Origin: Luidia sarsii
Lineage: Eukaryota > Echinodermata > Asteroidea > Paxillosida > Luidiidae
Assembly: GCA_949987565.1 (NCBI GenBank)
Contig: OX465102.1
Span: 19,851,493 to 19,915,492 of the forward strand
Direction: 5' to 3'
DNA: 64,000 nucleotides
Shown: positions 9,957 through 21,944 of the stretch, piece by piece
Numbering within the stretch: position 1 is the stretch's first letter
How the letters are laid out: every line of letters begins with the position of its first letter
Notes under the pieces: generated by a model
Told to the model about the DNA's origin: nothing
The model's database searches: none
The model's input: only the letters and a program-made list of their open reading frames with translations
Position numbers and translations under genes: made by a program

Positions 9957-10190
9957 CTTCTCTATTACTCTCATAAATTAATGCCTTTTCGAGTGAGTTA
10001 CGCTGACCACTTCAGATGCTGTCTATATCCGCCTCAGATTTATTTCAGCCTCTATTGAATGACAACACTTCAAATTATTTTTACATAAACATTATTTTAA
10101 TCCGTGTTATAATACTATGCAGATGTAACTTGCCACAGCAGCGGAAAAAAAGCCATTTACTAGCGGCCGTGTGTCTGTTTCTCTTGTTTT
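9957..10190. other. No gene recognised
   Basis: AT-rich spacer between the PLE derivative and the DIRS-like element. Confidence 0.5.
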
Positions 10191-10191
10191 T

Positions 10192-11180
10192 TTAGGAATC
10201 CAGACAGGTCCTCGGAAGAAGAAGTGGTGGGCCGATCGGGCATTGTAGTATGAGTGGGAACCACGGTTGTGCCCGCCACAATGGGGCGATGAGGAGCGCC
10301 ATCTTGCATTGGTCTTTGCAGAACTTGTGAAGGACCCTAGAAAGGAGACAAAAATGTGGGAAAATATAGGGCTTGAATGAGACCCAAGAGATAGAAAAGG
10401 CATCCGTAGCCTTTGCTTTGGGGTCGTGTCTCCAGGACACATAAGATGGCAACTTCTTATTCATTCCCGTGGCGAAAAGATCAATATCTGGGGGCAAAAA
10501 AGGTAACTCCGACAACATTTCGGAAAAAAAAATTCTTGTAGAATATTCAATTCTTCATTCATATCCCGACGGGATAGGCCGTCTGCTTCAAAGTTTTCCC
10601 TACCTGGTAGGTGGGAGGCAGAAAGCCAAATATTCCGACATATGGCCCATTGCCAAGTTTCATTTGCAATGAGATCTAGATGTTGGACGTTACCGCCCAT
10701 CTTTCGGATGTATGCTACAGCTGTGTTATTGTCTGATCTCATGTGAATGTGCACATCTCTGGCTCTTCCACACAGAGAGAAAAGGGCTCGCTGCAAAGCG
10801 AGTAGTTCTAGATGTTTGATATGCAAATAGCACTCCTAGGGATTCCAGATCCCCTGAGAAAACGAACTGTCATTCTCACAAAAAGCGCCCCAGCCTGAAT
10901 TACTGGCGTCTGATCGAATTGTTATGCTAATATCTGGGACTTCAATGCTGGACGTATAGTCCTCAGGTGGAAGAGAAAGCCACCAGCAAACCTCTTGGAT
11001 TTGTTCCTGGCCCAAAGAGACGTGCGTCTCGAAATTGCCCTTCGAATCTTGAAGTGACTTTGTTTTAAAAAGCTCTAAAGCTCTAAAATGTAGGCAACCT
11101 ACGGGGAGGACGTCAAATGAGGATATAATAAGACCAATAAATTTGGCCAAATCTCGAATCTTTACAAAAGATAGGGACAA
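10192..11180 (-). pseudogene. DIRS-like RNase H and downstream conserved domain, frameshifted
   Basis: Segments in order on the minus strand: ITIRSDASNSGWGAFC (first RNase H acidic residue); HIKHLELLALQRALFSL with MRSDNNTAVAYIRKMGG (the E and D of RNase H); LPGRENFEADGLSR (last acidic residue); then the DIRS hallmark DIDLFATGMNKKLPSYVSW with DAFSISW. At least two frame breaks separate the pieces (near 10830 and 10465-10515). Confidence 0.85.
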
Positions 11181-12138
11181 AATAAATTGCCCGAACGACC
11201 ATAATTATCTTCTCTATTTTTTCCGATGGCAGGCTAACCATCATATTCTCTGAGTTTATGTGAAAACCCAAATAGATGAGTGAAGTTTGTTGAAGCACGC
11301 TGGATTTGTCCCAGTTTATGACAGATCCTAGAGATGATAACCGAGAAATTACAAAATTTGTGTTCTGAATACTCTCTTCAACAGAGCGTGCGAAAATCAA
11401 AAAGTCATCCAAGTAAATCATTACTCGCATACCCATCCTTTTTAATGAGGCTATGACTGGTCTCATTAATTTTGTAAAAACTCTTGGTGCTGAGCTCAGC
11501 CCAAACGGTAAACATTGAAAACAAAAGTACTCATCATTGCACTTAGATGAGATATCAGCTTAGATATCTCTGATCTATGTTCTTTATGGATAGGAACGGA
11601 AAAGTATGCATCTTTGAGGTCTAGTGACGTGAGGTAGTCACATTCTCTTAGACGTTCCTTGACGTCCTTAAATGTTTCAATCTTAAAATGGTCGTTTCAC
11701 AAATACGTTTAATGTTTTCAGATTAATAATGGGGCGGAGGTCACCCGATTTCTTTGGAATTATAAAAATTGTTGAAAGGAACAGAATATCCCCCTTGGGG
11801 ATTTTTCGAATCGCTCCCTTTTGAAGCAAAGACAGCACTTCCTTGTTAACTGTCTCTTCATCTACTGGAGAAATAGATAAGTTACGAGGCCAAGTGTTTT
11901 GATGAGGTAGCTGACTGAAAACGATCTCATAGCCAGAAATTGTGTCCATGATCCATGGATCACCAGTAACTTTAGACCACGCCTCTCTATACAATCTCAG
12001 TCTTCCTGCACGAGGAAGTGAACTTACTAGTTTTTTGCCGGTGGTTGTGGTCTTTGGAAATGTGAGGGCACCCGGGGCTTGCTTGGCGGGGGCCGGGATA
12101 CCGTTGCTGTCGGTCGAAAGGGTTGACGATGGACCCAA
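11113..12138 (-). pseudogene. DIRS-like reverse transcriptase, frameshifted
   Basis: The N-terminal part (12138-11683) contains GRLRLYREAWSKVTGDPWI, a Leu/Gly-rich stretch and IPKKSGDLRPIINLKTLN, as in DIRS and Ngaro RTs. The catalytic part (11466-11113) has MRVMIYLDDFLIFARS (YLDD box) and SLIYLGFHINS. The two are separated by a frame break between about 11470 and 11690. Confidence 0.85.
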
Positions 12139-12156
12139 GGTCAGTCCGTAGACCGG

Positions 12157-13103
12157 TTACCAGATCGGTCTCCGGTCCGCTGATAACAGCGGTAAGGAGC
12201 AACTCGTCGGTTGTTGAAGGAGGCATGTTGTGGCCTGTTGGATGAGTGGACCTTCTGTCTTACTAGATAAGAATCGCCCACATGCACTCTTCAAGGTGGC
12301 TTGAAGGTCGTTCCCGAAGGTCTCTCCCACCGGGATTGATCGGCTGCAAATACCCTTATATTTTTGGTTGAAAAGGGGTTTTAGATCCTCTCGCCTTCTC
12401 ATGCTCATCTCATAGGAGGCATTGCCGCACAAGGTGATGCCGTCCACGGCTAGTCGCTTAATGCGAGCCACATCAATATCCCGTTTCTCAGTAGAGGATG
12501 CCTGGATCTCACCATGGATACCTGCTTAAGGGAGCATATACCTTGGAACACTGCTTTTGTAGTGTCTGAGCACGGCCGTCTGTGGATCTGGCCTTTGGGG
12601 GGATTGTGGCCCATAAATTACTGTTCCTCAACTCTCGGTGCACGCACAGGGAGAGCATTTGCGGGTGTCAGATATTGCTTCGCAATCTTCTCCAAACTGT
12701 CCTTTTTTGCAGGTAAAGACACTGCTTTAGTTAGCCTAGTCGCTAGCAAGGAGGTAAACTGCCTCGGGATCGTAGCTGGGGGCTCGGCTTGGTAGGATTA
12801 GGTCAGAAGCAGATTCTGCGAAAATGATCAATATGCCATCTTCACGGTCACACCGTGAAAGTCCTTGGCCCTGCGTTAGGCCCACATGCTGCGCATGCTG
12901 GGCTGGCTCAGCGGTTTTGGACGCCTCCATAAACATGGAAGCTGATTCGACAAACGTTTGAGTTCTGACTCCTGAACGAGTAGTTTCGATTCAAGATGGC
13001 CTCGGTCCTCTTGCCCTGGCTGTGGTTGTGAGTTGGTATCCTCGAGCTCGAGGTCCATATCTCGCTGCATGTTTAACCTGAAGTCCTGTCTGCTGCCGTA
13101 CAC
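12157..13103 (-). pseudogene. DIRS-like gag/ORF1 remnant
   Basis: Lies directly upstream of the RT on the minus strand. Broken open frames (12157-12471 and 12876-13103, with 12736-12936 overlapping) are charged, with an acidic/Gln-rich N-terminal part. The assignment rests on position more than on similarity. Confidence 0.5.
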
Positions 13104-13280
13104 ACAAGGAAAAGATGCCGGACCTTGCCGATTCCTCCCATTTAAATGGGGCGCGGAGACCGCTTTCTCATTTCCATTCGAATGGACTTTGAATATCTTT
13201 TGTGTGATGTCTCTGCCCGAGCACCGGGATTATGCTAACCCACTGAAAGCTTGTACGAAGTGTTATGTAATAGAATTACT

Positions 13281-13360
13281 TTGACATCTACAGGGGATCG
13301 AACCTGGAACCTTGAAGTTACAGACCCTGGGACATGCAGTTAGACCACGTACACCAGTTG
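13281..13360 (-). repeat. tRNA-like repeat unit 1
   Basis: On the minus strand a strong box B (GGTTCGATCCC) and a box-A-like GTGGTCTAACTGC are spaced as in a tRNA, but the anticodon and acceptor stems do not pair. First of three units joined by AT-rich spacers containing aggttgggtttgtactt. Confidence 0.6.
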
Positions 13361-13430
13361 ATTTTTTTTTTATTTAAGATACTTATAGGTTGGGTTTGTA
13401 CTTAGTAATTTGAAGAAGAAACATTACTCT

Positions 13431-13507
13431 TACATCTCTAAATCGAACCTGGAACCTTGAGGTTACAAACTCTGGGTCATGCCGTTAGGCCAATTGCACC
13501 AGTTTTT
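13431..13507 (-). repeat. tRNA-like repeat unit 2
   Basis: Related to 13281-13360 with mutated box B (tcgaacctgg on the plus strand) and box A. The following spacer repeats that after unit 1. Confidence 0.55.
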
Positions 13508-13589
13508 TTTTGCTTTAAATTTTATATATTTTTAGGTTGGGTTTGTACTTGGTAATTTGAAGAAGAAAACATACTTTACATCTCATGAT

Positions 13590-13627
13590 CAAGGGATCGA
13601 ACCTGGAAACTTTGTGTACACCAGTTG
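13590..13627 (-). repeat. tRNA-like repeat unit 3, internally deleted
   Basis: Keeps the box B side (gggatcgaacctgg, plus strand) and the end gtacaccagttga. The middle is lost. Confidence 0.5.
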
Positions 13628-14483
13628 AATTTTTTTTGAACATTTTGGAAGCTTATAGGCGAGCTGTATATTTGGAATACATATTTGGGATTGTAAACCT
13701 GTCCGTTCCTCCAAATTAGCCCAATGATCAATCAGAATATGAAGGGTATGGCCATTCATGAAGGACAACTAAGGACCGCGTGATGATGGCCATAGTAGAC
13801 CAGGCAATCAGAATTACATCTTCTGTCTGAATATCTACTCATAAAAATGGGGTGAATTCTGCACTCTGAAATGGACAGCCACTGTATCTTACCATAGACA
13901 GCCACTGTGTGTCTCATCATGGATAGCATGTGTGTCTTGCCGTGGACATGCTCTGTATGATAGACACACGTTGTCAGCCATCACTCCTAAGATCCGTGTA
14001 ATAATACAAGACAACTGTCCACAAAAAAGCAATAGCACAACATCCAAAAGCACATTATGACCAAAGGTCATGCTTTACTGATGTCCATTACGTCGTTGCG
14101 AATAACACCTGTAGGCACTTTAGTTTGCACGACCCTCTGTCATAATTATTACTATATCCTTCATTCAATATTTTGCATACAGGTGTCCATCTTTTGTCCC
14201 TGTTTTTTTTCACTCTGTGAAACCATGTGTCAATAATGTGTGACGTATCATCGACGTCATCGGCTCTTGTTGAGCACGCTGCCCTTCCGCGCTCTACATG
14301 GGATTCTTTTTTGTGTTTGCTGACTCTAGGGTCGTGGTATATACCGTCGCAAACTTCACACTTTTTGGTTTTTGATTCTGGAGGTCGGCATAGGTCGAGT
14401 GTCTAAACGCTACATGCTTCAGGTCTGAATCCAGTTGTACTCCTTCTCTGCAACGATTTGTCGTCTTAATTCCATGGAAATGC
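13628..14483. other. No gene recognised
   Basis: Unique-looking AT-rich DNA without splice-bounded coding segments that I can support. Confidence 0.4.
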
Positions 14484-14638
14484 TAAATAGGAGGTTTGCG
14501 GTGGCACCATCTATGTCATCTTTTAAGAGAAGGGGTATAGTATGGCTCTGAAAAGAGCTAGAGTTACAGGCTCATTTCAGAGCCATACTCTTCCTTATGA
14601 ATTGATATACATGGTGTCACCGCATACCCCCTATTTGG
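14484..14638. repeat. Palindromic mini-element (PLE-tail type)
   Basis: An imperfect palindrome: aaataggaggtttgcggtgg is answered by caccgcataccccctattt, and tatggctctgaaaagagc by ctcatttcagagccata. The same words occur in the palindrome at 31952-32094 and in the PLE arms at 8.8 kb, so this looks like a body-less PLE derivative. Confidence 0.6.
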
Positions 14639-14994
14639 TATTTATGCCATGCAAACCTTCAAATCTTATCTTTTTCGTGGAAACGCAACTTCAGAGCTCC
14701 GCTCATCCCTTCTGATTGCGAAGTCCGAAATTGACGGGCACCCTAGCAATTGGTGCTGTACAACAATGGCCATTGGGTGCCATGCGTTCGATTAGTGGCT
14801 CTGACATCATTGCCCCTAATTAACTTGCCCAGTGTGAGAGCAGGGTCACTCGGAGGGTAACCCAGGTCTAAACCCGGCCCAGCTAATCGAACACATCATA
14901 GGCGTTTTCCAAAACCCGGCTTAGGTTTTGTCTCCGGCCTCGTCTCTGTTAGGCTTATCCAAAACCTAGGTAGGTTGGGTCCTTCGGTGAAGTT

Positions 14995-15255
14995 GAAGGC
15001 TTCCCTCTCCCTCCCCTATGTCTTCTCCTCTGGCTCCCCCTCTGCCTCCCTCTTTGTCTCCCCTCTGGCTCCCCTTCTGATACGAAGCAGAAATAAGGTC
15101 AAAAACCAGGATTTGAATCAGAGACCTCTGGTTTTTGGTGTAGGCCAGCACTCTTCCCATCTGAACTATATAGGCCTACAGCCCAAAAAAGTCAACTAGT
15201 CTTTGCCAAGGTGGGGATGCCAGTCAGAACCAATTCAACCACTCAAGAAGAAGAA
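14995..15255 (-). repeat. CT-rich tract followed by a SINE (minus orientation)
   Basis: 14995-15080 is CTCCCC/CTCTGG-rich. 15085-15255 is the reverse complement of the tRNA-derived SINE family (box B side gaatcagagacctctgg, box A side cttcccatctgaactat, then agtcaactagtctttgcc). Confidence 0.65.
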
Positions 15256-15552
15256 GACACCACAGTACTATTTTAAATAATAGAAAAAGAATTCCAAAAT
15301 GCATTGTAGTTGACCTTGTAAATGTTTATTCTCCACTTGTGTTTCATGTGAAGCAATCAGTATCAGAGTACATGTATGAGTCAAGTCCAACAAGCACCAA
15401 GTGAAATAATTATGCTTGGCAATCTCATTTGAACCGGGGAGCCTATGGCATACATTTACACAAACATGACTACAACTGCCCAACAGCCATGAACTGTGCA
15501 ATGATTTAATTCCTTTTAAAACGCAACAAATTTATTATGGTGATTTTATTTT

Positions 15553-15650
15553 CAAACAAACAAAGGAACAACTGAATGGAAACTTATGAACAAATTGAAA
15601 AATTGGCAAAGAGAACTTTGACTGGACCGGGACTTAATATCTATCAGACC
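15553..15650 (-). repeat. SINE fragment (minus orientation)
   Basis: The tail part of the SINE family in reverse: aacaaattgaaaaattggca, then aactttgactggaccggga. It lies just downstream of the Maf stop codon. Confidence 0.6.
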
Positions 15651-15691
15651 TGCACTACTTCCACTGTCCGTTCATCTGCCCTCTCATTTGT

Positions 15692-18600
15692 CTACTGCGT
15701 CCTTTCCTCTGACAGAAGCTGCACAAGCTGACAACAGAAAGCATGGAGAGGGAAGCCCACTACATTGTAGTAGTCTCCACGTACACACCTGACAAATGTT
15801 CCTCCTAATTCCTGGATACCATAGCCACCAGCTTTGTCTCTGGAGAACGAAACAAAAGTGGTACAACAAAAATTTAACAAAACAGAATACCTTTTCCTTT
15901 GATTTATACTACGGCCGTTCTACTACAAAATTAATTGCAATTTGAATGGCGATTCAAAAACCTTTTTTATTGTTGTGTCCACACATGCCAAAAAATTGTG
16001 AGCCGATCGTGTTAGAAGTTTTGTCCAAATGGTGGATGTGTCGTTGAGGATGGCCCATGCAGGGCGACATATAAACAAGCACGGCACTTCCTGTCAATCA
16101 GAGTGCAAGTAGTGCATTGTGGGATAAAAAAACAGTGCAATTAAGTGGAATGTTCCCACACACACCCCATTGCAAATAAATATGATTATTTGAAGATGTC
16201 TCACTCTTTATAATGTAGTCCGAATCGCAATTCAAATCCCACTAATAATCGCGTTTATTGTGTCCACAATAACAAAAAGTGGAGTTTGAATCGTGATTCA
16301 AATAGCGATCCAAATAATCGTGTTTATTTGGTGTAGTGGAAACGTCCCTACTGACAGTCTGACATCCCATAACTTAGTGAAGTTTTGTTCAGAAACATGG
16401 GGGGAGGGGTTAATGCTCATACAAGATTCAGTTCTGATATTCTGATAAGGGTATGCACTTATTCCCTTTGACATTTCCCAGACCACATAGTGGCACTTTT
16501 CAGTATATGCAGTACCAAGTCTGGGCAGGAATGACGCCACTTGTTCTGCCATCAAGCTAGATCACAGAGCCAGGGCTTTACTTGTAGAGAAGCTTTGGCA
16601 AGTTCCCTGTCTACCCAGGGGGAAAGCAGCACCAAATTCCACATCACAGATGAGGCATCAGACTGTAACAGCCTCAATTCCATCACACCAAATAAAGGGA
16701 GATAAGATGGCAGCACAATACCCAAGATTGACTGACTGCATTTTGACTGAGGCCGTTTATGAAATGAAGGGTTTAGGCTCGGCCTTAGACTTTGGTCATT
16801 ATTTCCCCCACACGTTATAATGTCACAGGCATCTAGAAACGACCGTTTGACCCCAGTTTCTTGGTGAATACCCTGTACTTATCAAGCCGGAAAACTCAGC
16901 GATTCAGCGATAAACCACAGCCTGGATTTTCAGGTTTTGTCAGAGTCAGACAGAGACAGAGCCTGAGTCCAAGCCTGATCAATTGATTTTGTAAAGGGCC
17001 ATACAGTGCTGCCAAATCCAAATATTGTCAGCACATCAGCACATTACTCACAGCGGTTCTCCTGTTTGAATGTAGCCCCGGATGATTTCGGGTGAAAGGT
17101 CATCGAGTGTGACCTCTGTGGTCTCATGAAACTGTGTGACATGAAATGGAGTATTGGCTTCCGCGAGATCCAGACAGTCCCCTGCAAGTCAAGTAAGTAG
17201 TAGAAATAGAATCACTATCAGCATGTGAAAAGATTGTGAATAACTGAGAGGCAAACATGAAGAAATGATTGCAATTCAAATCAGGTTTTTTTACCAATAC
17301 TAGTGTTTTCTATACACTAAAGACCTTGGTGTTCCTTAGTGGTTGTGGAAAAGTAACAGACATTTGCAAGGAAGATCAGGATGCACAGCTTCCAATCTCC
17401 ATTGTGAATGTTTTCCTAAACAGGTAATAGGTTAAAGAAAAAACACCGAGCATACCACACTACTAGTCTCAACATTTAGTGGGCCTGAGGTTTCGATCCT
17501 AGCAGGACCTTTCTCAAAGGCAGAGTGATAAGGACATGTACACAGGCGGGAAGGAACATACACACCACAAAATAATGATTTTAGGAAAAACTGTAAGCCC
17601 AATTCTGGGAAGCGGTTGTGCAAGACGATAGATGTTATTACAGTTAGTGGTCTAATTTGGTTTAGGCCTTTTCCAGACTTTTACAGTGTAATGTCTGTAA
17701 ATAATTGGGCAACTTAATTGAAAGTGAGAAATTTCTGTGTTATAAGACAATATGACAGCAAAGTTCAGGATGCCCAGTTCAGTATTTCAGCCCAAATATC
17801 CTGACAGGGATGTGAAATGAAAATGTGCCTCCGTCCAGAAAGTCCATTGACATCACTGTGCTGCCATCTTGGTGGTGGACGTGTAGTGCAAAGGATGGAT
17901 AGATGGGGTACACCCTTAGAACTTCAGTCATGGGTGCCCAACATAAATGACGCCATTTGAAAAGGGACTAGTACGGGTACATGCAGGCAAAAACAAAAAA
18001 CTGCATGAAAGTAAACATGAAAAAAGTATACATATAGGCCTATGTACACATGTATGTATATCAGAATGCACAGCTACCAAGTTACAAACCGTTTCAATTT
18101 TGAAGGACTCATTCCTTGTTTTTGGTGAAAAATTATTACTTTTTACAAGCTATTGACAACAGATTCTGATCTTTGGCTTGGAAATACACATGTATTACGA
18201 TGTAGTTTCCTCCTTTTTTAGCAGAAGTATTCCTGATTTCATTTAAGATAGGATGGCAGCTATGCAGAATGTACATGTACTTGGACTTACTTTTTGGAGT
18301 AATAAGTGCTATGCCAGTATGGACATGATGTGTGGTTCCGCTCAGTAGACTCAGCATCTCAAAGGCATGGGACTCATCTTTGGGCTTCTCCAAGATTTGC
18401 TCTCCTAATGTCTGCAAGAAAAGGTGAACAATCAACTTTTAGCCCTTTGGGTTCAATCAGTGTCAAATAATATCACGTCCAGACAATTTTCCTGCTTGAG
18501 AATGCATACATAAGGCAGATGGTATACATGTATTTCATCTCGCAAATTCAGCTTCTGGCTGCAAGAAAAATGACAATCAAAGCAAATTTCCCTTCAATTC

Positions 18601-21600
18601 AACTCAAACAAACGATGATCCTTGAGCTGCTGAAGCCCAGTTTACAACCATTAGTTGTTTGCATCTGAATGAAAGTGGTAGTGTGATCCCTGGAGATATA
18701 TGGCAGTTAATGATTGATTTGCTCCTAACTGGCACCCCCACCCTGGCAAAGACTAGTTGACTATTTGGGAGGCCACCATCTAAAGTCTGGACAGCTAAAA
18801 TGGGAAGAGTGCTGGTCCTGGTCCCAGTCCATTAAAGTTTTCTTTTGCCAATTTTTCACTTCACATCAAGGTGTGAGGGAGGACAAACCCTCATCAATTG
18901 ACATTCCCACTAACACAAGTCACAAGTTTCCAGTCCAAATATCCCAAAGTGCCCATTGCATCATTTGAGTTTGAGTAAACTAAGAAAACCATCACCATGA
19001 CCTGAGGTCAGTTAGGGCAACAAATCCAACTTAAAATTCCTTCTAGAAGGCCAAATAAAAAATGAAATGTTTCTCGTACAGGTTTTTAAAAAGAAGGAAG
19101 ATTTTTAATTTTGTTTTATTTTGATTTTTTTTTCAAGATGGCCGCCATTTAAAAAGTTCCTGCAACAGTTAGTGTTTCCAATGTTCGAAGACACGATCGC
19201 CATGGGGACGAGGTTGCACACCGGTCGCATTCTGGCTGTGCTAAACGCTGTACATGTACATGGACTATCTTTCATACATACAGTACAACAGCTAGACATG
19301 GGTTGAATTTCTATAGAAAAACGAGTGGGTGAACTCACCTTGCTCTAGATTCTCACAAAGACCTGTAGTGCTGATTTAAGTGACTTTGACGTTAATTATT
19401 ACCAAGGTATCCATTTTCAGATGAATTTGTGGACTTTTCCAGTGGTTTTTTAAATCGATATTTCGAACACTAAAAAAATTATGAACAAATCCAGGGACCC
19501 TCCAAAAAGGAATAGCCCTCAGGGTGGAAGAAGAAAAATGTTTTTTATTTCGGAACGAGTTTGGATATACAGTCATGACAGTGGAATGTCGCTATAATGA
19601 ACACCGATATACTGAACATTCTGCTATGACGAACATGCCATTGGGCTCCTTGGGGTACCTAATCCAACAATTTCCAACAAAACCTGGATTGGATTTTGTG
19701 AGGTTGGGGAAGAAGTCTTCACGCCTGCCTGAGGAAACTCAGTTTTTTTTTTCAACAAAGCCATTGATTTATCTAAGGTCGACTGGTATTCTGATCCATG
19801 TCAGAAGGCTGTCAGATACCTGAGAAAACATTTTCAAAGAAATCTGGGAAAACTTATTTTAAGGTCAAAAACTGAAAATTCTGACAGGAGCGGACCTGTC
19901 AGAAATAGGGCGAAAATTAAGGTTTTTTGAGGGGGTAAAAAGCGACTTCAACAGGTCTACTGAAAGTCGATCCATGTCAGAGGGCTGTCAGTTACTTGAG
20001 GAGTCATTTTCAAAGAAATATGGGAAAACTGATTTTTGGTCGCGAACTAAAAATTCTGACAGGAGCGGACCTGTCAAAAATCACTTCAACTGGTCTACAG
20101 AAGGTCAGATACCTGAGGAGTAATTTTCAGAGCAATCTGGGAAAACTGATTTTGGGTCAAAAACTGAAAATTCTGACAGAAGCGGACCTGTCGAACATGT
20201 CAAAAATTGAGCCAAAAATCTACCTTTTTTGAGGGGGCAAAAATGACTTCAACTGGTCTACCGAAAATCCGATCCATGTCAGAGGGCTCCCAGATACCTG
20301 AGGAGTAATTTTCAGAGAAAGCTGGGAAAACTGTTTTTGGGTCAAAAACTGAAAAATCTGACAGGAGCGAACCTGTCGAACATGTCCAAAATTGGGCCAA
20401 AAATCTACTTTTTTTGAGGGGGCCAAAAATGACTTGAACTGGTCTACCGAAAGTCCGATCCACGTCAGAGGGCTCTAAGATACCTGAGGAGTCTTTTTCA
20501 GAGAAATCTGGGAAAAATGATTTTGGGTTGAAAACCTAAAAATCTGACAGGAGTGGACCTGTCGAACATGTAAAAAAATCGGGCCAAAAATCTATTTTGT
20601 TTTTAGGGGGCCACAAATGACTTCAACTGGTCTACTGAAAGTCCGATCTATGTCAGAGGGCTCTCAGATACCTGAGGAGTAACTTTCAGAGAAATCTGGG
20701 AAAACTGATTTTGGGTCAAAAACTTAAAATTCTGACAGGAGTGGACCTGTCCAATATATATTAGAAATTGGGTCAAAAACTTAATTTTTTTTTTTTTGGG
20801 GGGGGGGATAAAAAAAAGCAGAGAAGAGGAGGAAACGCAAGGAGAAAGACACCAACCAACAAGCTGCCCTCACCAACACCTTTGTCTGCCCGCATTGCGG
20901 CAGGACCTGCGCGTCACGCATCGGCCTTCATAGCTATCAGCGGGCATGCAGACACCCTCAAACTCTCTGATCCTCGCAANNNNNNNNNNNNNNNNNNNNN
21001 NNNNNNNNNNNNNNNNNNNNNNNNNNNNNNNNNNNNNNNNNNNNNNNNNNNNNNNNNNNNNNNNNNNNNNNNNNNNNNNNNNNNNNNNNNNNNNNNNNNN
21101 NNNNNNNNNNNNNNNNNNNNNNNNNNNNNNNNNNNNNNNNNNNNNNNNNNNNNNNNNNNNNNNNNNNNNNNNNNNNNNNGCTTTAACACTTTAGAAATGA
21201 AATAGGGTGATTTAGAAGGTTCAGGTACATGTAGGGTAAGGGATAATGTGAATTCATCTTTCACATTATAAACAGGGAATGGCAAGATTTTACTTTAATA
21301 CCCTTACTATAAAAAGTCTGCGGAAAAACCTAAACCCAAATTCAAGTATTAAACCACCAAATGTAATGTAGACAACATCCACGGTCTGGCACAACAAATT
21401 GCGGGAAAAAAATTGGACTTAAAGTTTTCCCAAAATGATTTTGTGGCGCGTACAATATGTAAAATAGTGAAGTGCACTTTCTGTACACAGTGCCTGCAGT
21501 CACTGCTGACCATTGTCCGATTGAATAATACGGCTTCACATGTATACACGTCGCAAAATCATGATTCTGGGGAAGTGCAAGTCCAGGTTTTTGGCAAGTG

Positions 21601-21872
21601 GTTGTGCCAGACAGTGCCGTTTCTCTACAGAGTAATAGTTGGTCTACCGTATATTATTGTAGATTTAGGGTTTTTTCCTGCCTTTTAAGGTGAGGGTATT
21701 AAACCAAAATCTTTCCCTGGGAATAGTCCAAGTTTACCTTTGGAAGAAGCTGCTCAGCAACCTCTGTGGCTTTTCTAAGGGCTGTCTCTCTCGCATAGTC
21801 CACTGCCGATTTGAAAGATGACTTATCCAGATTCTCCTCAAAAGTAGATGGCACAACGTCAAACTTTAGCCC
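15692..21872 (-). CDS. Maf-domain nucleotide pyrophosphatase (ASMTL N-terminal-like), partial gene model
   Basis: Four exons on the minus strand: 21872-21738, 18411-18291, 17181-17052 and 15839-15692 (TAG at 15694-15692). All have AG/GT borders and the three-exon C-terminal chain joins in phase. Exon products: [19 protein letters not shown]..., [20 protein letters not shown]..., a segment ending [12 protein letters not shown], and [16 protein letters not shown]...GFPLHAFC. These match the order of Maf family proteins (cytosolic dTTP/UTP and modified-nucleotide pyrophosphatases) and the Maf half of ASMTL. The first exon with the SxSPRR motif and the short exon for the GADT motif were not found; the latter may lie in the N gap at 20980-21179. 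The protein ends after the Maf domain, so there is no methyltransferase fusion as in human ASMTL. Head to head with VAMP7. Confidence 0.85.
15905..16355. repeat. MITE-like element with terminal inverted repeats (intron of Maf gene)
   Basis: The ends ggccgttctactacaaaatt and ggtgtagtggaaacgtcc are related inverted termini. Sub-terminal blocks carry paired words (gaatcgcaattcaaa, gaatcgtgattcaaat, ataatcgcgtttat). The same family is at 52192-52400. Confidence 0.65.
17466..17565. repeat. Penelope-like tail fragment
   Basis: Matches 25095-25175 (gggcctga, gtttcgatcctagcagg, cctttctcaaaggcagag). It is a solo tail in Maf intron DNA. Confidence 0.75.
18655..18870 (+). repeat. tRNA-derived SINE
   Basis: Leader gcatctgaatgaaagtgg, then ggccaccatctaaag, degraded box A (cagctaaaatgggaagagtg) and tail aaagttttcttttgcc. 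Confidence 0.75.
19576..19660 (+). repeat. pogo/Tigger-like terminal fragment
   Basis: The sequence cagtggaatgtcgctataat, then gaacaccgatatactgaac, resembles the terminal inverted repeat of pogo/Tigger-type Tc1-mariner elements (gtCGCTATAAcGAAC). No transposase is visible. Resemblance only, from memory of the family. Confidence 0.45.
19785..20790 (+). repeat. ~186-bp satellite, about six units
   Basis: A tandem array marked by gatccatgtcagagggctgt or a variant at about 19793, 19969, 20271, 20457 and 20643 (last spacings 186), with a shortened unit near 20105. Each unit has acctgaggagt, ctgggaaaactgattttggg and ctgacaggagcggacctgtc, the last being itself a short inverted repeat (GACAGGAGCGGACCTGTC). 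It ends in a poly-T/poly-G run before the LINE fragment. Confidence 0.9.
20818..20970 (+). pseudogene. C-terminal tail of a LINE ORF2 with a Cys/His finger
   Basis: A 50-residue open segment before TGA at 20968. A basic stretch (KRRKRKEK) precedes [20 protein letters not shown] then YQRACRH. A CxxC...H...C/H finger of this form closes the ORF2 of several LINE families in invertebrates. Only the tail is present, bounded on the left by satellite and poly-G and on the right by the gap. Confidence 0.65.
20980..21179. other. Assembly gap (200 N)
   Basis: A run of exactly 200 N, beside a satellite and a LINE fragment. The round length suggests a default gap size. Open frames drawn across it are meaningless. 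Confidence 0.99.
21280..21717. repeat. MITE-like element, copy 2
   Basis: The ends ggcaagattttactttaat and attaaaccaaaatctttcc are inverted repeats. Inside, tggttgtgccagacagtgcc matches 7655-8092. It ends about 20 bases before the Maf exon at 21738. Confidence 0.75.
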
Positions 21873-21944
21873 CTGCAAAGCGTGAATAAACACAATCCGC
21901 ACAATGGAAACACTGAGTGGAAGGTTTGCATGGTGGAAAATCCA

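Larger units (their letters stand above)
10192..13105 (-). mobile_element. DIRS-like retroelement, decayed, recombinase part missing
   Basis: Read on the minus strand, a gag-like region (13103-12157), a reverse transcriptase (12138-about 11113), an RNase H domain (11180-10461) and the conserved DIRS region after it (10518-10192) lie in the canonical order, interrupted by several frameshifts and stops. The tyrosine recombinase expected after the RNase H was not found before 10190, and no inverted or split repeats were recognised. The element is a dead remnant. Confidence 0.85.

Noticed and set aside
13281..13360. tRNA gene on the minus strand
   Set aside because: Strong box B but no cloverleaf; repeated three times in degraded form.
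20768..21285. Open frames of 82-145 codons across the gap
   Set aside because: They run through 200 N and carry no information; only the 20818-20970 LINE tail is real.
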